From: an uncultured Prevotella sp.
Lineage (GTDB): Bacteria > Bacteroidota > Bacteroidia > Bacteroidales > Bacteroidaceae
NCBI GenBank assembly: GCA_900543155.1
Contig: UQQN01000020.1
Coordinates: 1-28,957 of the forward strand
Reading direction: 5' to 3'
DNA: 28,957 nucleotides
Shown: positions 8,049 through 17,697 of the stretch, piece by piece
Numbering within the stretch: the stretch's first letter is position 1
How the letters are laid out: each line of letters opens with the position of its first letter
Position numbers and translations under genes: made by a program
The notes under the pieces: generated by a model
Seen by the model: the letters and a program-made list of their open reading frames with translations, nothing else
The model's database searches: none
Told to the model about the DNA's origin: nothing

Positions 8049-10010
8049 ATGAAAAGTAAAAAATTATATACAAAACTCCTCTTGGCTGGTAGCTTGATGT
8101 TGTTGAGTGGCTCGTTGACTTCGTGCGATGACTTCTTGACGCTCCTTCCTACTGACCAACTTCCTGAGGAAAATTTCTGGCAAGACAAGTCTGACGTTGA
8201 CGGTGTGCGTGCTGGTGCATACGATCAGTTGGCTGCGAGCGGTCAGACTGAAAGAATCTTGCAATGGGGCGAGCTTCGTGCGGATAATCTTTCGTTGAAT
8301 AACGTCTCAAACACTGCTATCGACAACTTGCAGAATGCTGTGCTGCAGCCTAACGAAGGTATGTTCGATTGGAGCGGTTTTTATACGGGTATCAATCTCT
8401 GCAACCTTGTCATTGAGAAGGGGGCTGAAATGACTGTACCTGGCAAAGAAGTTGACCCCAGCTTTACTTTGTCAGAATATCGCGCTTATTGCGCAGAAAT
8501 GACTGCCTTGCGTTCGCTCTACTATTTCTATTTGGTAAGAGCTTATCGTGATGTGCCTTATATTACGAAATCTATTCGTACAGATGCTGAAGCCAGAGCA
8601 AGTCATCCCGCTGCCGTTTCGGGTGTGGCTATTATTGGTGAATGTATCAAACAGGTCGAGGATAATTTGAAATATGCAGCTGATAACTATGGCTCTGATT
8701 CGGATAACCGTGGACGTTTTACGAAGAAGGGCTTGAAGGCTTTGTTGGCTGATATGTATCTTTGGCGTGGTTGCATGCTCAAAGATTATATGAAGAAAGA
8801 AAATGCTTCGAACCAAGTTAACCTTTCGGATGTGTTGAATGCAGATGGTACTTACACTATAGGTGACACTACCATTGTAGACAATGCGTATTGCAACGCA
8901 GAGGCTTTGGAATGCTTCAAGAAGGCTAAGAGCTATGCGGCTTCTGTTATCACAGACCTTAAGACGAAGTATGATGAAGAGGTGGCTAAGAATCCGAATG
9001 CTTATACTGCAGAAGAACGTACACAGTCTTTCCCCCTCTATTTGAACGATCGTCGTTCTACTACGATCACCGACGTGCCTTATTCCAACAACTTTGGTTC
9101 ACAAAATTCTTTGGAAGGTATTTTTGAGTTGCAATATGACGGTACCACTGTTACGAATTCAACCGTAAATGGTTATTTGTCAACTTATAGCAATAACTCA
9201 TTTACGCCTGCTGCAATGGCGCTTTCAAATACTTTGATTGCGTCTGCACAGTCTGTTGACCCTTCGACAGGTTTTGGTAAGACCGACTTGCGTTTGCTCG
9301 AAACTTGTTATTACCAGGCCTCTACTACAAGCAAGCCTGTTTGTAAGTTTGTGTTGCGCGACTTTGGTGTAAAGAATACATTGGACTTGACAGAGACCGA
9401 TGCTTATAACGGCATTTCAGGTCGTACTTCATCTTCGAACGATGCACACTGGCCTGTATATCGTTTGTCGGATATGATGTTGATTGAAGCTGAAGCGATT
9501 GCTCGTATCGGTATGATGACTGATAAATTTACGCTTGAAGAAGCACGTGAGGGCTACAAGTTGGTGGCTGAGCTCTTTAAACGTAATAATCCTGCTTTGG
9601 TTGCTACAACTGCCGAGGCTAATGCGCAAAATAAGGAAGCTACCTATGTTTGTCAACGTATTGATAGTGAAGCTTACGTTACTGCAGATAATAAAGGTAA
9701 GGTTAACCGCACTGCTAGCGACTTGCTCCAAACTGTTTACAAAGAACGTCAGCGTGAGTTTGTTGCTGAAGGCAAGCGTTGGTTCGACCTCGTTCGTCAG
9801 GCTGAGTATTCTTACGTGGATAGTAAAAAGAGTACAGGTCCTGCATTGGGATTTGGTAGCTTTAAGTCGCAGGTTACGGGTCGTTTGACTAAACTCTACA
9901 GTCTCTACAACCCCATTTACAGTGAAGAAATGAAGGTGAATGGTAAGGGACAGGCTGATGGTGGTCAACTCGTGCAGAATCCCATTTGGGATCGTTACAC
10001 CAAAAAATAA
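8049..10010 (+). CDS. SusD/RagB-family surface lipoprotein (SusD1), 653 aa
   Basis: SusD proteins form the hinged lid on a SusC channel and capture ligand at the cell surface. The ATG at 8049 is chosen because it gives a proper type II signal peptide: MKSKKLYTKL followed by lipobox LTSC with Cys26, then DDFLTLLPTDQL, the usual SusD start. The open frame extends upstream to a TTG at 7962, but that extension runs through the intergenic stem-loop and has no signal peptide. TPR-like helices follow (ALRSLYYFYLVRAYRDVPYI), and the C-terminal SusD signature ERQREFVAEGKRWFDLVR lies at ~566-583. The next FAS1 gene starts 9 nt after the stop. It is the partner of SusC1 by position. Ligand specificity is unknown. 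Confidence 0.93.
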   Translation: MKSKKLYTKLLLAGSLMLLSGSLTSCDDFLTLLPTDQLPEENFWQDKSDVDGVRAGAYDQLAASGQTERILQWGELRADNLSLNNVSNTAIDNLQNAVLQPNEGMFDWSGFYTGINLCNLVIEKGAEMTVPGKEVDPSFTLSEYRAYCAEMTALRSLYYFYLVRAYRDVPYITKSIRTDAEARASHPAAVSGVAIIGECIKQVEDNLKYAADNYGSDSDNRGRFTKKGLKALLADMYLWRGCMLKDYMKKENASNQVNLSDVLNADGTYTIGDTTIVDNAYCNAEALECFKKAKSYAASVITDLKTKYDEEVAKNPNAYTAEERTQSFPLYLNDRRSTTITDVPYSNNFGSQNSLEGIFELQYDGTTVTNSTVNGYLSTYSNNSFTPAAMALSNTLIASAQSVDPSTGFGKTDLRLLETCYYQASTTSKPVCKFVLRDFGVKNTLDLTETDAYNGISGRTSSSNDAHWPVYRLSDMMLIEAEAIARIGMMTDKFTLEEAREGYKLVAELFKRNNPALVATTAEANAQNKEATYVCQRIDSEAYVTADNKGKVNRTASDLLQTVYKERQREFVAEGKRWFDLVRQAEYSYVDSKKSTGPALGFGSFKSQVTGRLTKLYSLYNPIYSEEMKVNGKGQADGGQLVQNPIWDRYTKK

Positions 10011-10019
10011 GGTAGGTTT

Positions 10020-12218
10020 ATGAAAACATTCTTTTCTAAAATAGGATTAGGATCAATGAGTGTGAGCATGTTGCTCATGACTGGTGCGCTCTTTACAGTT
10101 TCGGCTTGTAAAGAGAACATCAGCGAGGACAACTATGCGATTGCACAGAAGAAGACAGTTGAGGATTACCTTGGCGCAATAGATTCCCTTTCAAGCATCA
10201 AGCAGATTTTTGGTGAGGTTAAATTAGGCCTTTCTGACAATGCTTCTGTGATTGGTAGTGCCTTGGCTGCACGTGGTAATTACACGGTGTTTGCGCCTAA
10301 CAACAAGGCTATTGCAGATTATGTGCTGAAGGTAACAAATGGTGTAACTACTAATATTGATTCTTTATCATACGATCAGAAAAAGGCTATTGCCTTGAAC
10401 TGTGTGATTGATAATGGTAGCAACAATGCATACGAGTTGGCGGACTTCCCGAGCAATGGTATGTTTGCGATTACCAACTTGAGAGATCGTCGTATCTCGT
10501 GTAAGCAAAACACGGATGGCGACTATATCTTGAACGATGATTCTAAGGTTGTTGAACCGAACTTGGAGGCATCAAATGGTATGTTGCACATTATCGACCA
10601 TGTGATTGTTCCTTCGGATAACACCATCGCAGAATTGCTTAGCCAAGCTGAGAATATGCGTATCATGAGTCGTTTGGTTCAAGAAACGGGTTATGCCGCC
10701 AAACTTTCTCTGAAGACTACGGAAGAGGAGGCTTATGAAAAGGAACACATTGCGTATGCAGGTGAAACACGTCGCCTTACGGATATAGTGCCCGTTAAGT
10801 TTGCTTACCAAAGCAAGCGTAACGTGGGTTACACAGGTTTCATTGAAACCGATGCTGTACTGAATCAAGATTGGGGAATTTCTGCCCCAGAATTGGATGC
10901 TGATGGTAACATTACGAAGGAAAGTTGGACAAAAATCTTGTCTGAACTCAAAGCGAAATGTGAGGCTATCTATGGTACAGAGGCTCAAGGCGATTTAAAG
11001 AATGCTAAGAATGCGCTCAACCAATTCCTTGCTTACCACTTTATGAATGGTAAGATTGTGATGGAAGACCGTTCGGCTGTTCACCATTGGAATGAGTATA
11101 ACTACATTTGTGGCGATAGCTATGCTGTGAAGTCCTCGGACAAATATACTGTTAACGTATGGGATTATTACACTACCATGTCGGGTGCCTTGTTGAAGGT
11201 TACACAGCTTGCCGAAGGTGAAAAGGATTTTTACTTGAATCGTATTTCTGAGTATAACACGGAATGGGTGGGTACAAACCAAGGTGACTATAAGGAAATT
11301 GGTGTTGTGGCACAACACGATAACAAACCTGGTTTGAATATCCTCGTTAGTAAGAAGAACAATGGTGTGGATGCTTTGGGCAATGACACTACTTATAATA
11401 ACGATGGTGCCAATGGTTACTACTTCCCCATCAACCATGTGCTTGTGAATAGCAATGACACAAAGATTGCGTTGAGTTCAGAGCGCATTCGTATTGACTT
11501 TACTACGATGTTCCCTGAAATCCTTTCAAACGACATTCGTGGTAATAAGGCTGCTTATTTCCCGCAGGGTTATTTTAAGAACCTTATGAACGAAAGCGTA
11601 GATACGAAGTTCTATTACATGTTGGAAGGTTTTGATGGCGCTAGTTGGGGTTGGAAGGACTATCAAGGCGATGAGTTCGCTGTGAGCGGACAGTATGACT
11701 TTGTGGTTAAACTGCCGCGTGTGCCTAAAGATGGTACTTACGAACTCCGTTTGGGAGTTTCTAACAATGCAGAGCGTGGTATGGTGCAGATTTATTTGGG
11801 TACTTCGCCCGATAACTTGCTTCCTATCGGTCTTCCGATTGACCAACGTGAGGTGCCTGATGTGATTCCTGGTAATCCTTGGGTGGCTGATAAGGACGTT
11901 AACTACGACAGAACGATTTGTCTTGAAAACGACCGTAACCTCCGTAACCAAGGTTATATGAAGGGACCGCAGTATTTCCACCAAAATGGTAACAGTAAGG
12001 GTGGTGAACCTGTGCGTAACATCAAGGGTGCAGGTACCGTGGATGCGGCTGCATTGAGACGTATTCTTACTGCACAGACTTTCTATGCTAATCAGGATTA
12101 CTACTTACGCTTTAAGTTGGCTATTCCTGACTACGCTACTTCACGTTTGTTCCTTGACTACATTGAATTTGTACCTTCCAGCGTATATAATGGCACTGAG
12201 CCTGAAGATATCTGGTAA
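10020..12218 (+). CDS. FAS1-domain surface lipoprotein with C-terminal beta domain, 732 aa
   Basis: The signal peptide ends in lipobox TVSAC (Cys30) followed by KENISED, a basic-acidic start fitting the export signal for surface lipoproteins. A first FAS1 domain spans ~42-200 (YTVFAPNNKAIADYV, SNGMLHIIDHVIVP). A second, more divergent one spans ~200-480 (LNQFLAYHFMNGKIV, YYFPINHVLV). Residues ~480-725 form a beta-rich region (YDFVVKLPRVPKDGTYELRL, YYLRFKLAI, LFLDYIEFVPSS) that resembles a carbohydrate-binding-type sandwich; this fold is inferred. The next gene has the same layout and a related ending, so the two probably arose by duplication. It starts 9 nt after susD1. It may act as an accessory binding protein in the position SusE/SusF-type proteins take in starch loci, an analogy from gene order only. 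Confidence 0.85.
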   Translation: MKTFFSKIGLGSMSVSMLLMTGALFTVSACKENISEDNYAIAQKKTVEDYLGAIDSLSSIKQIFGEVKLGLSDNASVIGSALAARGNYTVFAPNNKAIADYVLKVTNGVTTNIDSLSYDQKKAIALNCVIDNGSNNAYELADFPSNGMFAITNLRDRRISCKQNTDGDYILNDDSKVVEPNLEASNGMLHIIDHVIVPSDNTIAELLSQAENMRIMSRLVQETGYAAKLSLKTTEEEAYEKEHIAYAGETRRLTDIVPVKFAYQSKRNVGYTGFIETDAVLNQDWGISAPELDADGNITKESWTKILSELKAKCEAIYGTEAQGDLKNAKNALNQFLAYHFMNGKIVMEDRSAVHHWNEYNYICGDSYAVKSSDKYTVNVWDYYTTMSGALLKVTQLAEGEKDFYLNRISEYNTEWVGTNQGDYKEIGVVAQHDNKPGLNILVSKKNNGVDALGNDTTYNNDGANGYYFPINHVLVNSNDTKIALSSERIRIDFTTMFPEILSNDIRGNKAAYFPQGYFKNLMNESVDTKFYYMLEGFDGASWGWKDYQGDEFAVSGQYDFVVKLPRVPKDGTYELRLGVSNNAERGMVQIYLGTSPDNLLPIGLPIDQREVPDVIPGNPWVADKDVNYDRTICLENDRNLRNQGYMKGPQYFHQNGNSKGGEPVRNIKGAGTVDAAALRRILTAQTFYANQDYYLRFKLAIPDYATSRLFLDYIEFVPSSVYNGTEPEDIW

Positions 12219-12246
12219 TAGTAACAAAATAAGATAAATACCTATC

Positions 12247-14139
12247 ATGAAACTTAAATCAGTTCAAAAGGTCATGGGTGGAATCTTGGGTGCTGCAGTA
12301 CTCTTAGGCATCCCTTCTTGCTCAGACGACCATTTCGATATTAAGACTCAAGGTGCTGGTAACACGATTTGGCAGAATATTGAGGCTAATCCTGAGCTTG
12401 AGGATGTAGCTAAGATCCTTAAGCAAGTGAAAGTTTACACGAAGATTGAGGATAAGAAGCGCTCAATGACTTATGCTGAATTGTTGAATCAACCTCAGTC
12501 TTTCACCTTCTTTGCACCTGTCAATGGCTCTTTCGATAAAAACTACTATCTTTCGCAGATTGAAGAGATTAAGACTTTGAGAGCAAATGGTGAGACAGCT
12601 GATGCCGATACCTTGGAATACAACCTCGGTGTGCAGTTTGCGCAGAACCACTTGGCTCGTTTCAACTTTGAGTCTGTAAGAGGTGAGCAAAATCTCCGTC
12701 TTTACAATGGTAAGTTGGCAACCTTTAATGCTACTGAAGGTTTGTTCAATGGGGTTAAGTTGAATGCTGACTTGACAAACATAGCCTCTTCAAATGGTAT
12801 GCTTCACTGTTTGGATGGCGTTTCACCTTTTGCTTATAATGTGTATGAGTACATGGGTGCTGCTAAGTCCGAGCATAGCGATTCGCTCAAGCATAGCGAT
12901 GTATATAACATCCTCAATAATCCTTCTATCAATAAGAAGATATTCAACGAAGGGCTAAGTACGCCTGGTGGTATGAACTCTGAGGGTAACATGGTTTACA
13001 TCGACTCGGTTTATACTTACAACAATGAGTTGATTGACGATTGTGGTGCGCAGATTAAGAACGAGGATAGTATGTATGTAGCTGTTATCCCAACACATAC
13101 AGCGTGGGGACAGGCTGTTGCAAAGGTTAAGAAACTCTTCAACTATGCGAAATTGTACAGATACAACTACAAGGGTGGTAATACGCCTTCTCAGGCATTC
13201 CAAACACGTTACGATTTGCCTAAGGCTGACTCTTTGCAGAAGTATAATGTCGAGAAAGAGTTGATTACAAGCATGTATTTCACTCCCTCTATTTGGGCGC
13301 AGAAATATAATCGTGATCAAGTGGATGCGATTGCACAACATGCGATGTATGCAGATTCACTTACGACTACCAATCACCGCATTTACTATAACCCGAAAAA
13401 GGGTCAGTTGAATCCGCTCTTTGGTAATGGTCAATATGTGAAGGCTTCGAATGGTGTAATCTTCCCCGTTGACGCTTACACAATCGATCCTTCTTACACC
13501 ATCATGCAGAGTAGCACACTCAATATGACTTCAAGCTACAATGTGGGTGATGCAATCATCGGTGGTTCTTCTGGTAAGGGTGAATATACTTACCTCACAG
13601 AAGGTGAAGAGGGTAATCACGAAGAAAGTGTTGACATCTCGATGCTCGAAGATAAGGGTTATCGTTACTTCGGTACGGAGAGTGTAAACAGTTCACTCGA
13701 AGTATTCTTCCCACTTCGTGACGTATTTAGCGGTAAGTATCGCATTCGTATTCAGCTTCTTCCTAACCGTGTTGATAAGTATCACCAGTGGTTCAAGGAA
13801 CAGAAGGACTCTTTGGGTAACACCGTACAAGTTGAGGTTGCTCAAAACACGAAGTTCTGTGCTTCTGTGTATGACGATGAGGGTAACCAAATCGGTAAGA
13901 CTACTGGTCCAATCACAGTTAACGAAAACAAAATGGAGATTGTAACACTTTTCGAAAGTCTTGAAATTCCTAAGTGCTACTACCGCCTTCCTACTGGCGT
14001 TTCAGATTGTTTCCCCGTGCTTAAGATTGAGATTCCTCTCAACCGTACTTATCAGCCCGACCGTAGAAAGCGTGCTCCGCAGTTGAGTGTGGTTAAAATC
14101 TTCATTGACCCAGTACACGAAACTGAAAGCGGAAACTAA
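12247..14139 (+). CDS. FAS1-domain surface lipoprotein with C-terminal beta domain, 630 aa
   Basis: The lipobox is GIPSC (Cys25), followed by SDDHFD as in the first FAS1 gene of the cluster. FAS1 module 1 spans ~38-197 (SFTFFAPVNGSFDKNY, SNGMLHCLDGV) and module 2 ~200-410 (MYVAVIPTHTAWGQA, SNGVIFPVDAYTI). The C-terminal part (~440-625) is beta-rich (SLEVFFPLRDVFSGKYRIRI, FPVLKIEIPL, LSVVKIFIDP) and lines up in pattern with the end of the 732-aa neighbour. It starts 28 nt after that gene and is followed by an 81-nt gap with a hairpin before susC2. No enzyme motif is seen. A binding or adhesion role at the cell surface is inferred from FAS1 content and from the SusCD context. Confidence 0.85.
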   Translation: MKLKSVQKVMGGILGAAVLLGIPSCSDDHFDIKTQGAGNTIWQNIEANPELEDVAKILKQVKVYTKIEDKKRSMTYAELLNQPQSFTFFAPVNGSFDKNYYLSQIEEIKTLRANGETADADTLEYNLGVQFAQNHLARFNFESVRGEQNLRLYNGKLATFNATEGLFNGVKLNADLTNIASSNGMLHCLDGVSPFAYNVYEYMGAAKSEHSDSLKHSDVYNILNNPSINKKIFNEGLSTPGGMNSEGNMVYIDSVYTYNNELIDDCGAQIKNEDSMYVAVIPTHTAWGQAVAKVKKLFNYAKLYRYNYKGGNTPSQAFQTRYDLPKADSLQKYNVEKELITSMYFTPSIWAQKYNRDQVDAIAQHAMYADSLTTTNHRIYYNPKKGQLNPLFGNGQYVKASNGVIFPVDAYTIDPSYTIMQSSTLNMTSSYNVGDAIIGGSSGKGEYTYLTEGEEGNHEESVDISMLEDKGYRYFGTESVNSSLEVFFPLRDVFSGKYRIRIQLLPNRVDKYHQWFKEQKDSLGNTVQVEVAQNTKFCASVYDDEGNQIGKTTGPITVNENKMEIVTLFESLEIPKCYYRLPTGVSDCFPVLKIEIPLNRTYQPDRRKRAPQLSVVKIFIDPVHETESGN

Positions 14140-14152
14140 TAAGCATCAAGTT

Positions 14153-14188
14153 TCAGGCAGAAAGTTTGCTTCGGCAAGCACTGCCTGA
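14153..14188 (+). other. Stem-loop with TTCG loop before susC2
   Basis: TCAGGCAG (14153-14160) pairs with CTGCCTGA (14181-14188). Inside, GTTTGC and GCAAGC close a TTCG tetraloop, separated from the outer stem by a small AAA/A internal loop. UUCG caps very stable RNA hairpins. No T-run follows, so complete termination is unlikely; partial attenuation or processing between the FAS1 gene and susC2 is possible. Confidence 0.75.
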
Positions 14189-14220
14189 GCCTTATTCCAA
14201 CTTTAATATTGCATAATATA

Positions 14221-17200
14221 ATGAACAACAATAAGAAAATACACTTGATGCAGGGTACGCTGAAAGCTGGCGTATGCATTTTCATGCTCTCTGGTGCATG
14301 TGTGCTTTCTGCTCAAAAACCGGGAAAAGCTCCTATCGCAAGGACTACCCAGCAAACGGCACCTCAGTATAAAATGAAGGAAGTGTCGGGCTATGTGTTT
14401 GATGGTGCAACGAAAAAGCCTCTTGCAGGTGTGAAAGTTCAGTCATTGAACAATCGCTATTACACTGCGCTTACTGATGATGATGGTAAGTATACGCTCC
14501 GTGTGCCTGAATTCGTTGAAGCTCTTTACATTGATGTACAGGAGTATAACCCCGCACAAGTTGCAATTAAGGGTGTAAATGTGCCTGCTGTTTATCTTAC
14601 AAGCGGCATGAACACCAACTTTTATACGGATGGTACTTCGATGAACAACAATAAGACGATGTTTGTTGATGAACCGAACTCTCTTACCATTGAAAACGAA
14701 ATGGAAAAGGGACTTGCTGGTTCACTCCGTATCATCAATCGTGGTGGTATGCCCGCACAGGGTGCTGCCATGTTCATCAATGGTCTTAACTCACTCAATA
14801 GTAACGCACAACCTTTGGTTATTGTTGACGGCGTAATGATTGATATGCAATACGACCGTACGACTATTCACCAAGGTTTTGTTAACAACCTCTTAAACAT
14901 TATCGATCCAGATGATATCGAAACTGTTGAGGTGATTAAGAATGGTACCGCACGTTATGGTGCTAAGGGTGCGAATGGTGTTTTGCTTATCAATACTCGT
15001 CGTGGTAAGAGCATGGCGACTCGTATCAATTTCCGCGCTTATGCTGGATATGAAACGAGTCCCGAACAAACCAAGATGATGAATGCTGGTCAGTATCGTA
15101 ACTATGTTACTGAACTTATCGGTACACAGCCTAACATCGATCAAATAGCAAGTTCTAAGACAATTCCTTTCCTTAATGAGGATAAGTCGTACTTCTTCTA
15201 TGATCTTTATCACAACGAAACTGATTGGCAGAAGGACCTCTATCACGATACATTTACACAAAACTATAAGGTGAGTGTAGACGGTGGTGATGATGTGGCT
15301 ATGTATCACCTCTCTTTGGGTTATGCGCAGAGCGATGCTACTGCAAGAAAGAACGACTTTAACCGTTTGAACATCCGTTTTAATACTGATGTGAATATGT
15401 TCAAGAACTTTGTAACTGGTATGGACTTCTCGTATGCCCGTAACGCTTACAATCTTCGCGACAATGGTTGGGCTGAAAACTACAATACGCGCAATATAAG
15501 CTCGCCTAATGTCTTGGGTCTTATTCAGACTCCTTTCATTAGTCCGTATGCTTACTTTGTTCACTCTGATGGTTCCGGCTTGAGCCTTGTACACTCTAAC
15601 AACGTGTACTCAGGTAAGGTTTACACCGACGATAACAACCCGTTCGTATTTGGTGAACAGTTTGGCTTTACTGGTCTTATCAACCCCTATTGGGTATTGC
15701 AGAATGGTGAAGGCGATAACAAGAACTTCCAGGAACAGACCCAGTTCAATATCAACATTTCGCCAAACTACAAGGTTAACAAGTACCTCACGATTAAGGA
15801 TCGCTTTAGCTATATTCTTAACCGTAACAACGAAAAGTACTACTTGCCTAAGTATGGTACTCCCGCTAAGACGGTTGAAGGATTGGGTGATGTTACAAGT
15901 ATCGTAAGTACACAGTTTGCTAAGGAAACAACTCTTTTCAACGACTTCTCAGTTGATTGGCGTCGCGCATTCGGTGCACACGATGTGGCTCTTACAGGTG
16001 GCTTCCGCTTAAACTCTTACTCATATAGCTATAGTAGCGTAACTGGTTATAACAATGACCAGGATAAGATGCCTAACATGTCTTACGCCTTGCAGTATAA
16101 GAACTACGGCGGTGCAAACGATAACTGGAACAACTTGGCATACTACCTTGTTGCAGGTTATAACTACAAGAACAAGTACTTCCTCAATGGTACCATGTCT
16201 ATGGAAGCTTCTTCACGTTTCGGTAAGAATGCTGACTCTGGTTTGAAACTTTGCGGTGTAACTTGGGGTCTCTTCCCCTCTTTGCAGGCTGCATGGTTGA
16301 TCTCTTCTGAAAAGTGGTTCAACGTGAAGGGTATCGATTACTTGAAGTTGACAGGTGGTTACGAAATGAGTGGTAACGATAACATCGACTACTACGCTAC
16401 ACGTACTTACTTCTCTAACTTCCAGTTCTTGGATAAGGCTACTGGTCTTGTACTTGCGAATATCAAGAACCCCAAATTGCAGTGGGAAACTACTAAGCGT
16501 TTCAATATCGGTCTTCAGGCAAGCTTGCTTAACAACCGTGTGAACTTAGCTCTTGAATACTTCAATAGTAAGACTGACAACTTGCTCACTCGCAAGTCGG
16601 TAAGTGACGTTACAGGTTTGTCTACCATGTGGTCGAACGATGGTGCGCTTAGCAACAAGGGTGTTGACTTCAACATCAATGCCATGTTAGTTCAGCACAA
16701 GGATTGGCGTTGGCAAGTAGGTTTCTCAATCGGTCACTACAAGAACGAAATCACTTCGTTGCCTACATCAAACCTCAACATTATCCGCACCTATGCACTT
16801 AACGAGGATGGTTCACGTGGTGCTGAAACTCAGATACATGGTTATACCTCTTCAATCTATGGTAGCAACAATGTGTTGACTGCTGTAGGTAAGGCTGCTG
16901 GTTTGTTCTATGGTTACAAGACTGCTGGTGTATTTGCAACAGATGCTGAAGCAGCTTCTGCTGGTAAGTATGGTTACCTCCGCTATCCGACAGGTCTTTC
17001 TGAACAGCCTTCACGCGACTTCCGCGCAGGTGACGTTCACTTCGTAGACCAAAATGGTGATGGTTGGATTAACGAGGCTGATATGGTTGTTATTGGCGAC
17101 CCCAACCCCGATATCTATGGTAACATCTTTACATCACTCAGCTGGAAGAGCTTGAAGTTGGATGTAAACTTCAAGTACTCTTTGGGTAACGATGTATACA

Positions 17201-17604
17201 ACTATCAGCGTTCACAACTTGAATCGCTCAATACTAACTGGAACCAAACAACTGCTGCTGTGAATCGTTGGCGCTATGAAGGTCAGAAGACTGACATGCC
17301 GCGTGCAATGTATACTACCAGCGACCAGTGGGTAAACAACGAGCGTTTCTCTGATCGTTGGATTGAAGACGGCTCATACCTCAAGCTTAAGAACATCCGT
17401 TTGACTTACAAGATTCCTGTAAACCTTAGTTGGTTGCTCGGTCTCTCTGTATGGGGCGAATGCAATAATGTCTTCACTATTTCTAAGTACACAGGTAATG
17501 ATCCTGAGTTCTCTGCTGGAAATGGTGTACTCTACCAGGGTATTGATGCTGGTTATCTGCCTCAGAGCCGCAACTTCACTTTAGGTGTAACCATCAACCT
17601 CTAA
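14221..17604 (+). CDS. SusC/RagA-type TonB-dependent outer-membrane transporter (SusC2)
   Basis: ATG 14221 is preferred over an in-frame TTG at 14209; it gives 1127 aa and a good signal peptide cleaved after LSA (Ala31). A long polar spacer precedes the carboxypeptidase-regulatory-like domain (~50-120; EVSGYVFDGATKKPLAGVKV, TDDDGKYTL). The plug contains NAQPLVIVDGVMID and the family signature around residues 240-258 (KNGTARYGAKGANGVLLINT). A calcium-loop-like DQNGDGWINEAD sits at 943-954. The barrel ends in NFTLGVTINL. No obvious TonB box lies between the first domain and the plug, where a long Asn/Thr-rich linker (~120-150) is found instead. It is the partner of SusD2, 93 nt downstream. It differs strongly from SusC1, so the two pairs are not a recent duplication. 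Confidence 0.94.
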   Translation: MNNNKKIHLMQGTLKAGVCIFMLSGACVLSAQKPGKAPIARTTQQTAPQYKMKEVSGYVFDGATKKPLAGVKVQSLNNRYYTALTDDDGKYTLRVPEFVEALYIDVQEYNPAQVAIKGVNVPAVYLTSGMNTNFYTDGTSMNNNKTMFVDEPNSLTIENEMEKGLAGSLRIINRGGMPAQGAAMFINGLNSLNSNAQPLVIVDGVMIDMQYDRTTIHQGFVNNLLNIIDPDDIETVEVIKNGTARYGAKGANGVLLINTRRGKSMATRINFRAYAGYETSPEQTKMMNAGQYRNYVTELIGTQPNIDQIASSKTIPFLNEDKSYFFYDLYHNETDWQKDLYHDTFTQNYKVSVDGGDDVAMYHLSLGYAQSDATARKNDFNRLNIRFNTDVNMFKNFVTGMDFSYARNAYNLRDNGWAENYNTRNISSPNVLGLIQTPFISPYAYFVHSDGSGLSLVHSNNVYSGKVYTDDNNPFVFGEQFGFTGLINPYWVLQNGEGDNKNFQEQTQFNINISPNYKVNKYLTIKDRFSYILNRNNEKYYLPKYGTPAKTVEGLGDVTSIVSTQFAKETTLFNDFSVDWRRAFGAHDVALTGGFRLNSYSYSYSSVTGYNNDQDKMPNMSYALQYKNYGGANDNWNNLAYYLVAGYNYKNKYFLNGTMSMEASSRFGKNADSGLKLCGVTWGLFPSLQAAWLISSEKWFNVKGIDYLKLTGGYEMSGNDNIDYYATRTYFSNFQFLDKATGLVLANIKNPKLQWETTKRFNIGLQASLLNNRVNLALEYFNSKTDNLLTRKSVSDVTGLSTMWSNDGALSNKGVDFNINAMLVQHKDWRWQVGFSIGHYKNEITSLPTSNLNIIRTYALNEDGSRGAETQIHGYTSSIYGSNNVLTAVGKAAGLFYGYKTAGVFATDAEAASAGKYGYLRYPTGLSEQPSRDFRAGDVHFVDQNGDGWINEADMVVIGDPNPDIYGNIFTSLSWKSLKLDVNFKYSLGNDVYNYQRSQLESLNTNWNQTTAAVNRWRYEGQKTDMPRAMYTTSDQWVNNERFSDRWIEDGSYLKLKNIRLTYKIPVNLSWLLGLSVWGECNNVFTISKYTGNDPEFSAGNGVLYQGIDAGYLPQSRNFTLGVTINL

Positions 17605-17620
17605 TCGTATATAAAGAGTC

Positions 17621-17676
17621 GAGAGTGGGGAGTTCGGAAGTGTGAATCCATTCTGACTTCTCAACTCTCAACTTTC
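17621..17676 (+). other. Imperfect stem-loop in the susC2-susD2 gap
   Basis: A 21-nt arm at 17621-17641 pairs with 17656-17676 with three mismatches and two G-U pairs around a 14-nt loop. The right arm is made of AACTCTC/AACTTTC repeats (17662-17683), a low-complexity pattern. It ends 21 nt before the susD2 start codon and has no T-run. Confidence 0.6.
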
Positions 17677-17697
17677 AACTCTCATAAAAATACAACA

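Noticed and set aside
14209..14220. TTG start for susC2
   Set aside because: ATG 14221 lies four codons in and gives a normal signal peptide.
14893..15594. 233-aa minus-strand open frame inside susC2
   Set aside because: It is fully antisense to the conserved plug and barrel; composition (Ile/Thr/Val-rich) reflects the reverse complement of biased codons.
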